Part shown: positions 58,051 through 64,000 of the stretch, piece by piece
Numbering within the stretch: position 1 is the first letter of the stretch
Layout of the letters: the number at the start of each line of letters is the position of its first letter
DNA from: Opitutia bacterium Tous-C4FEB
GTDB lineage: Bacteria > Verrucomicrobiota > Verrucomicrobiia > Opitutales > Opitutaceae
Length of the DNA: 64,000 nucleotides
NCBI GenBank assembly: GCA_002304445.1
Contig: NEVA01000001.1
Coordinates: 124,001 to 188,000, forward strand
Reading direction: 5' to 3'
Notes under the pieces: model-generated
Seen by the model: only the letters and a program-made list of their open reading frames with translations
The model's database searches: none
What the model was told of the DNA's origin: nothing
Position numbers and translations under genes: made by a program

Positions 58051-59568
58051 ATGCACCTCCGCGCACTTCTCGCCCTCGCTCTTTCCCTTCTTCTCCCTCT
58101 CGCCGCGCTCTCCGCCGCTCCCGAGCGTCCCAACATCCTTTTCATCCTCACCGACGATCAGGGCTACGGCGATTTTTCCGCCCACGGAAATCCCATCCTG
58201 AAAACGCCTCACCTCGACGCTCTCCGCGCCCAAAGCGTGCGCTTCACAGATTTCCACGTCAGCCCCACCTGTTCGCCCACGCGCTCCGCCCTCTTCACCG
58301 GCCGCCATGAATTCAAAAACGGCGTCACCCACACCATCCTCGAGCGCGAACGCCTCACCCTCGATGTCACCACGCTCGCCCAGGTCCTGAAAACCGCCGG
58401 CTACACCACGGGTATTTTCGGCAAGTGGCACCTCGGCGACGAGCCCGCCTACCAACCCGGTGCCCGCGGCTTCGACGAGGTCTTCATCCACGGCGGCGGC
58501 GGCCTCGGCCAGTCTTATCCCGGCTCCTGCGGCGATGTCCCGGGCAACACTTACTTTGATCCCGTCATCCGCCACAACGGCACCTTCAAGAAAACCACCG
58601 GCTTCTGCACCGATGTCTTTTTCTCCCAAGCCACCCGCTGGATCGAATCGGCCAAAAAACCCGGCCGCCCGTTTTTTGCTTACATCGCGACCAACGCCCC
58701 GCACTCGCCCTACACGGCCCGCCCCGAGGACGCCGCGCTCTACCGGGGCAAAGTCGGCACCGGCCCCGACGCCGAATCCGTCGCCAACTTTTTCGGCATG
58801 ATCCACAACATCGACGAAAACGTCGGCCGTCTGCTCGCGTTTCTCGACGCGCAAGATCTCACCCGCGACACGCTCGTCATTTACATGAACGACAACGGCA
58901 CCGCCGCCGGGGCCAAAATCTTCAACGCCGGGATGCGCGCCCAAAAAGGCACCCCGTGGCTCGGCGGCACCCGCGCCTCCTCGTTCTGGCGCTGGCCCGG
59001 TCACTTCACGCCCGGCAACGTCGCCGCACTCACCGCGCATCTCGACTTTTTTCCCACGCTCGCCGAACTCGCCGGTGCCTCCCTCGCCCCCGCCGTGCGC
59101 GCCCAGATCGAAGGCCGCAGCCTCGTTCCGCTCCTCAAGAAAGCCTTGGCGCCTTGGCCCGACCGCACGCTCTTCACCCATCTCGGCCGCTGGCCCAAGG
59201 GCAGCGATCCCGCCCTCGCAAAATTCAAAAACTGCGCCGTGCGCGACCCGCGCTGGCACCTTGTCTCGATCACCGGCGGCACCACCCCCGCGTGGCAGCT
59301 CTTCGATCTCGCCGCCGATCCCGGCGAGCAACGCGACGTCGCCGCCGACCATCCCGCCGAGGTCCGCCGCCTGGCCGACGCCTACGACGCGTGGTGGCTC
59401 TCCGTGCAGCCCGGCCTCGTCAACGAAACCGCCGTCGGCCCGCGCCTGAATCCTTTTGCGGAAAGCTACTGGCAACAATTCGGCGGCGGCCCCACTCCCG
59501 AGCAACTCCGCCGGATGGACCCGACGCGCGAGTTAACACCGCCGGGCAAAAAATCAAAGCAGCCGTAA
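58051..59568 (+). CDS. sulfatase, close paralogue of the 24522-26048 gene
   Basis: [86 protein letters not shown]; basic tail PPGKKSKQP. Confidence 0.95.
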   Translation: MHLRALLALALSLLLPLAALSAAPERPNILFILTDDQGYGDFSAHGNPILKTPHLDALRAQSVRFTDFHVSPTCSPTRSALFTGRHEFKNGVTHTILERERLTLDVTTLAQVLKTAGYTTGIFGKWHLGDEPAYQPGARGFDEVFIHGGGGLGQSYPGSCGDVPGNTYFDPVIRHNGTFKKTTGFCTDVFFSQATRWIESAKKPGRPFFAYIATNAPHSPYTARPEDAALYRGKVGTGPDAESVANFFGMIHNIDENVGRLLAFLDAQDLTRDTLVIYMNDNGTAAGAKIFNAGMRAQKGTPWLGGTRASSFWRWPGHFTPGNVAALTAHLDFFPTLAELAGASLAPAVRAQIEGRSLVPLLKKALAPWPDRTLFTHLGRWPKGSDPALAKFKNCAVRDPRWHLVSITGGTTPAWQLFDLAADPGEQRDVAADHPAEVRRLADAYDAWWLSVQPGLVNETAVGPRLNPFAESYWQQFGGGPTPEQLRRMDPTRELTPPGKKSKQP

Positions 59569-59604
59569 CGCCGTGAGCCTCCCCCCGCCCCGACCAAGCG
59601 CCAC

Positions 59605-60963
59605 CTACCGCGCAGTGGCCGCAGGCGGTTGCCAAGGCGTCGCCCCGCCGCGCTGGATATGCCGCCGCAAGGCGACCTGCATTTCCCGGGCAACTTTTTG
59701 CTGGGAGGCGAAGACGTCGTTCTTTTCCTGAGGATCATCCTTCAAGTTGTAGAGTTCGAGGGGCGCGTAGGGGCTGTTCTGGAGCAGCTTCCAGTCGCCC
59801 CGGATGAGTGCCTCGTAGCTTTTTCCCCCATAGATCGCTCCGCCTTCGCGACGGACGAAATACAGCTCGCGCGGTTCGGCCGGCGCCGGCTCCCCGCGCA
59901 GTGCGGGCATCAAGCTCACCGCGTCGGTCGCGGCCGGTCGCGCCACGCCCGCGACTTCAAGCGCCGTGGCAAAAATATCAAAGGTCAGACCGGCGTAGTC
60001 GCTCGTCGTGCCGGGCGCGACGTGGCCCGGCCAACGCACCACAAATGGCACCCGCAATCCGCCGTCGTAGTGGCTCTGCTTCCCGTCGCGCCACGGATCG
60101 TTGTTTTGCGCGTGCGCCAGCGAGCCGCCGTTGTCGGACGTGACCACCACCAGCGTTGTCCGATCAAGTCCGGTCTCCTTCAACGCGGCGAGGACTTGGC
60201 CCAAACCGTCATCAAAGTGTTCGATCATCGCCACGCTCAGGGCGCGCTTCTCATCGATGCCGGGTTCGCGTTGCTTCACTTTCGCCAGCCACTCCGCCGG
60301 CGGCTGCATCGGAAAATGCGGAGCGTTGTAGGCCAGATAGAGAAAGAACGGCGATGGGGCCTTCGCGCGCTCCCGTAGATAATCGCGCGTCCAACCGGTG
60401 AAAATTTCCGTGGCGTGGCCGACCGGCGTAATGACCTCGCGGTCGCGGCGCATGTAGTTGCGACCCTGCCGCAGGTGAGTCGTGTAGCTGTCCATCATGT
60501 CGTCGAGGAAGCCATGGAAAAAATCGAAGCCGCGGTCGTTCGGCGTCGCGGGCGCCGTGAGGCCGAGGTTCCACTTGCCGATGAGCGCCGTGTGATAGCC
60601 CGCCGTCCGCAAGTGATCGGCGAGTGTGGGCACCGCGGGATCGAAGTAGCCCCAAGTGTTGTCGGAGTCGGTGCGGATGAGACCGGGCACGCCCACTCGG
60701 TCGGCGTAGCGGCCGCTCATCAGCGCCGCGCGCGTGGGCGAGCACACCGTGGCGTTGGCGCGCATCCGGGTGAAACGCATCCCTTCGGTGGCGAGCCGAT
60801 CGAGGTGGGGCGTGCGCACGTCGGCCCCGGCCCGGTAGGCGGAGACATCACCGATGCCGAGATCATCGGTGAGAATCACCAAAACATTGGGTCGAGACGC
60901 TTGAGTCGCGGCCAGCGCACCGCCGGAGACAGCGAGGATGAAACCGAGGAGGCGAAGCAGCAT
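59605..60963 (-). CDS. sulfatase
   Basis: RPNVLVILTDDLGIGDVSAYRAGADVRTPHLDRLATEGMRFTRMRANATVCSPTRAALMSGRYADRVG; IGKWNLG; TSDNGGS. Confidence 0.95.
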   Translation of the reverse strand: MLLRLLGFILAVSGGALAATQASRPNVLVILTDDLGIGDVSAYRAGADVRTPHLDRLATEGMRFTRMRANATVCSPTRAALMSGRYADRVGVPGLIRTDSDNTWGYFDPAVPTLADHLRTAGYHTALIGKWNLGLTAPATPNDRGFDFFHGFLDDMMDSYTTHLRQGRNYMRRDREVITPVGHATEIFTGWTRDYLRERAKAPSPFFLYLAYNAPHFPMQPPAEWLAKVKQREPGIDEKRALSVAMIEHFDDGLGQVLAALKETGLDRTTLVVVTSDNGGSLAHAQNNDPWRDGKQSHYDGGLRVPFVVRWPGHVAPGTTSDYAGLTFDIFATALEVAGVARPAATDAVSLMPALRGEPAPAEPRELYFVRREGGAIYGGKSYEALIRGDWKLLQNSPYAPLELYNLKDDPQEKNDVFASQQKVAREMQVALRRHIQRGGATPWQPPAATAR

Positions 60964-60990
60964 GAGGAAGGAAGACCGCGCTTCAGAAAA

Positions 60991-62442
60991 CTAGTCACGA
61001 CTGAAACCTTGGGCACGGTGCAGGCGCAGCGTCGCCGCCAGCCGGGCCGCGATTTCGGGGTGCGCGGCGGTGACATCGTTTATCTCGGCGGGGTCATCGA
61101 CGAGATTCACGAGGCGGGGCCGGAATTGGTCGGCTTTCGGACCCGTGGCGGCGGGTGCTTTCTTTCCCTGAGGAGCAAGCGGGACGCCCTCGATCCATTT
61201 CCACGGACCGCTGCGGATGGCATACACGCCGTTCGCGCTTTGCAGAATCAGGTCGCGGCGGAGCGGTTGGGCGGACGATTGGCCGAGAAACGCTGGGAGC
61301 ACGTTGACGCTGTCGGGCCCAGTGGTGGTGCGGTCGAGCTGCGTTTCACCCACGACCGCGGTGATCGTCGCAAAAACATCCACGACGCCGATCATCTCGT
61401 TGCTCGTGGTCGCCGCCGGAACCCGGCCGGGCCAGCGCACGAGGAAGGGCACCTTGAAGCCCCCTTCCCAGATGTCGTGTTTGCCGCCACGCAAGGCGCC
61501 GTTGATTTTCAAACCGGCCTGCATCGCGATCTTGTTGGTTCCGGTTTTGCCACCGGGGTTGACGACGCCGCCGTTGTCGCTGGTGAAGATGATCAACGTG
61601 TTTTCAAGCGCGTTTTGTTTTTCGAGCGCGGCCAAGATTCGCCCGACGCTGCGATCCAAGTCGTGGATAAAATCGCCGTACGGTCCGGCCTTGCTGGTGC
61701 CTTGGGTCTCGACGGAGGGCGTGACCAGCTCGTGCACGGCGACCGGGGCAAAATAGAGCAAAAACGGTGCGGGCTTGCCGGCCCGTTGCACGAGCCAGTC
61801 AACCGCCCGCTGGGTAAGATCGCCCATCGTCTTCGGATCGTCACGCTCGGGCGCATCGAGGCCGAGCTTGCCGGGCACGGGCGTGAGCTTCGCCGAGCGC
61901 ATACCGAAGACGCGGTGATTCTCAACAAAGACCCGGGTGATGTCGTTGTGGTTTTGCGGGACCGCGAACTGGTAATCGAAGCCGAGTTCGAGCGGGCCGG
62001 GTTTGAGTTCCTTGGTGTAATCGACGCGCCGCTCGGTGCCGTAGCCGAGATGCCATTTACCGACGAAGCCGGTGGCGTAGCCGTGCTTCTTCAGAAGCGA
62101 GGCGATCGTGGGGCGCGTGGTCTCGATGAGGAGCGGGTCGAGGGTGTTGGCGACGCCACCGTGATTGAGCGACGTGCGCCAACAGTAGCGACCGGTCAGA
62201 AGCGCATAACGCGTCGGTGTGCAGACGGAGGACGGCGTGTAGGCTTCGGTGAAGCGCCGGCCCTCGCGCGCGAGCCGGTCAAGGTGAGGCGTGCGAATGA
62301 GCGCGGAGTCGGCGCCGTAGGCACCGAGACTGCCGTAGCCATAGTCATCGGCGAGGATCACGACGATGTTGGGCGCGGGCGGAGCGGCCATCAGGCCGAG
62401 GGCGAAGCAAACAAGGGAGAACGCGGCTAAATTTCGAATCAT
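60991..62442 (-). CDS. sulfatase
   Basis: [89 protein letters not shown]. Confidence 0.95.
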   Translation of the reverse strand: MIRNLAAFSLVCFALGLMAAPPAPNIVVILADDYGYGSLGAYGADSALIRTPHLDRLAREGRRFTEAYTPSSVCTPTRYALLTGRYCWRTSLNHGGVANTLDPLLIETTRPTIASLLKKHGYATGFVGKWHLGYGTERRVDYTKELKPGPLELGFDYQFAVPQNHNDITRVFVENHRVFGMRSAKLTPVPGKLGLDAPERDDPKTMGDLTQRAVDWLVQRAGKPAPFLLYFAPVAVHELVTPSVETQGTSKAGPYGDFIHDLDRSVGRILAALEKQNALENTLIIFTSDNGGVVNPGGKTGTNKIAMQAGLKINGALRGGKHDIWEGGFKVPFLVRWPGRVPAATTSNEMIGVVDVFATITAVVGETQLDRTTTGPDSVNVLPAFLGQSSAQPLRRDLILQSANGVYAIRSGPWKWIEGVPLAPQGKKAPAATGPKADQFRPRLVNLVDDPAEINDVTAAHPEIAARLAATLRLHRAQGFSRD

Positions 62443-63737
62443 GGTCGGATGGGAAGCGGGAACGGCAGTTCATCGCCGGCAACGGCGTGTTCGCCGCGGA
62501 TAACCTTCCCCGCGAAGCTGGTCAGCCGCAGGTAGTGGTCGCTGGGCAGTCCCTCGTAGGTGACGAATTGCACGCCAGGGCCGGGACCGACGGGCGGGGC
62601 GTTCGTCACCTTGAAAACCGCGGTGGCTTCATCGACTTCGTCAAACATCGCCACGTAGAGCATGTCGGCGCCCGCGCGTTTCGCGGCGGTGACCTGCGAC
62701 CAAAAAAAGCGGCCTTGGAGACGAGGAATATCGTTGAGCGGCGCCCCGGGCTTCATGTTGTGCCAACTGAAACCGGGGAAAGCGACGGGCAGAAAATCGA
62801 TCCGACGCTCACGGCACCACGCGATGTCCGGTTGCCAATAGGTCGTGGCGTGCGTCGCGGCAGTCTCGGGCGTGCGGTAGCGGCCGGGCGTCCACGGGGA
62901 AATCACGTCGGCGAGTTGGACCAGTTCGAGCAGCACGGGCTCGGGGACACTGTCGCGGGTTTGCGTGCGCCAGCCACTCGGCACGCCGAGCATGATCGCG
63001 AGTCCCCCGCTCTCTTCGTCGTTTTTCAGGAAGGTGATAATCTTGCGCCAGTCCTCGAGCGACGGCCGGGGTTTATCATCGGATTTGAACCCGCAGCCCC
63101 AGAGCGCGAGGAGCGGTTTGCCCCGATGACGCAAGTAGGCGGGGTCGCTCGTAAGCCGGGTGTCACGGAGCAGTTTCTTCCAATCGTCGATCAGCACGTC
63201 GGCCTGCCCGGGGGCGAGGCTGCTCAGATCATACATGAGCGCGTAAACCCGGCCGTGTTCGCGGGCGCCGGCGCGGACATTTTCCAGCACGGCATTATTG
63301 GCGGCGAGGGAATTGCCGCGCTTAAGGGAGTTGATGAAACGCTGGAGGAATACGCCGTCGATGCCGTGTTCTTCCATCCACGCGAAGTGGCGCACCACCG
63401 TAGGCCGGAGATAGGAGCTGAACACTTCGGCGCGCGTGCCGTCGGCGTGCACGAAGCCGGTCGGAAAACGCTCGGCCGCGGGAAACTCCGAAAGATCCGG
63501 CCACATATCGACGCGGACATTTCCTGGCGCCGGCATCACGTTGCCGCGGGTCCAGTGATTATAGCCGCGTTTGGCGCCGTCACCCTCGGCGTTGAACCAA
63601 CCTTGATAGCCGACCATCACTTTGCCGGTGAGGGTGGAGGAATTGACGGGCAACGTCGGCGGTCCCACGCAGCTCGCGAGCAGGACGGCGACGAGCAGGC
63701 CGGCAGCGACTGACGTTAACTTTCGGATGAGAGTCAT
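62439..63737 (-). CDS. GH71/99-like glycoside hydrolase lipoprotein
   Basis: ATG 63737: MTLIRKLTSVAAGLLVAVLLASC (lipobox); KVMVGYQGWFNAEGDGAKRGYNHW; FAWMEEHGIDGVFLQRF; VYALMYDLSS; AGADMLYVAMFDEVDEATAVFK. 4-bp overlap with the downstream sulfatase. Confidence 0.82.
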   Translation of the reverse strand: MTLIRKLTSVAAGLLVAVLLASCVGPPTLPVNSSTLTGKVMVGYQGWFNAEGDGAKRGYNHWTRGNVMPAPGNVRVDMWPDLSEFPAAERFPTGFVHADGTRAEVFSSYLRPTVVRHFAWMEEHGIDGVFLQRFINSLKRGNSLAANNAVLENVRAGAREHGRVYALMYDLSSLAPGQADVLIDDWKKLLRDTRLTSDPAYLRHRGKPLLALWGCGFKSDDKPRPSLEDWRKIITFLKNDEESGGLAIMLGVPSGWRTQTRDSVPEPVLLELVQLADVISPWTPGRYRTPETAATHATTYWQPDIAWCRERRIDFLPVAFPGFSWHNMKPGAPLNDIPRLQGRFFWSQVTAAKRAGADMLYVAMFDEVDEATAVFKVTNAPPVGPGPGVQFVTYEGLPSDHYLRLTSFAGKVIRGEHAVAGDELPFPLPIRP

Positions 63738-63769
63738 AGCTGGAGAAGGATTATGTGGGAAAACGCGGT

Positions 63770-63793
63770 TCACGGCGACTTCGGTCGCCGTGA
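63770..63793 (-). terminator. perfect 10-bp-stem hairpin overlapping a sulfatase stop codon
   Basis: TCACGGCGAC-TTCG-GTCGCCGTGA; on the minus strand followed by ACCGCGTTTTCCC. Confidence 0.45.
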
Positions 63794-64000
63794 CTCCGAC
63801 GATGCCTTGATAAACTCGGCGGAAAGCGCGCGCAGACGAGCCACGATTTCGGGGTGGGCGCCGGCCACGTCGTGTTGCTCGCCCGGATCGGCTTGGAGGT
63901 CGAAGAGCGCGCCGGCACGCAGCGGATCGCCGGTATTGAGGCCGGGATATTGACTGGGGTGCGCTTGCCCGACCGGGGCGAGGATCGTGACGCCATCGGG
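63770..64000 (-). CDS. sulfatase, C-terminal fragment (5' end beyond the right edge)
   Basis: Minus-strand frame open to the edge: ..[56 protein letters not shown]. The LFDLxxDPxE..[12 protein letters not shown] pattern matches the sulfatase C-termini here. Not in the ORF track because its start is off-window. Confidence 0.8.
   Translation of the reverse strand, partial: PDGVTILAPVGQAHPSQYPGLNTGDPLRAGALFDLQADPGEQHDVAGAHPEIVARLRALSAEFIKASSESRRPKSP

Noticed and set aside
59569-59604. Bidirectional terminator at the convergent sulfatase junction
   Set aside because: Spacer of only 36 bp with no convincing stem-loop by eye.
60415-62430. 671-aa plus-strand ORF spanning two minus-strand sulfatases
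   Set aside because: Crosses two genes with clear motifs; shadow ORF.
63751-63996. 81-aa minus ORF listed at the right edge
   Set aside because: A different frame, open to the edge, reads a sulfatase C-terminus ([25 protein letters not shown]).
1-64000. Prophage, integron, transposase or tRNA-anchored island signatures
   Set aside because: None recognised in any frame or spacer; boundaries of the locus cannot be set from this window.

Overview
GC-rich window, most likely from a Verrucomicrobiota/Opitutaceae-type bacterium (inferred from gene content, not tested). Positions 1-10.4 kb hold mostly ordinary genes: a partial TonB-dependent receptor (TBDR), an S9 peptidase, an XdhC/MobA-like pair, purK/purE, and a two-component system whose sensor carries discoidin-like ectodomain regions. 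From about 10.7 kb to the right edge lies a very large sulfated-glycan utilisation locus. I count 22 complete sulfatase genes plus one truncated at the edge, all with N-terminal secretion signals where visible and 21 of the 22 with a C-x-P/A-x-R formylglycine motif. With them are two more TBDRs, a GH29 alpha-L-fucosidase, an alpha/beta-hydrolase fused to a putative glycoside hydrolase, a second esterase-like hydrolase and a GH71/99-like lipoprotein. The likely substrate is a highly sulfated, fucose-containing, possibly acylated polysaccharide such as fucoidan (inference). Genes that look out of place inside the locus are a malate:quinone oxidoreductase, an amino-acid ABC transporter and a YhcG/DUF1016 PDDEXK protein. 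The YhcG-like gene overlaps the next sulfatase by ATGA and contains two in-frame copies of a 25-bp palindrome. Other items: an inverted REP-like doublet that supplies both stop codons of a convergent gene pair, recurrent Lys-rich C-terminal tails on sulfatases, one sulfatase with a non-canonical CRPSL motif, and no visible sulfatase-maturating enzyme. No rRNA, tRNA, CRISPR, prophage or transposase was recognised.
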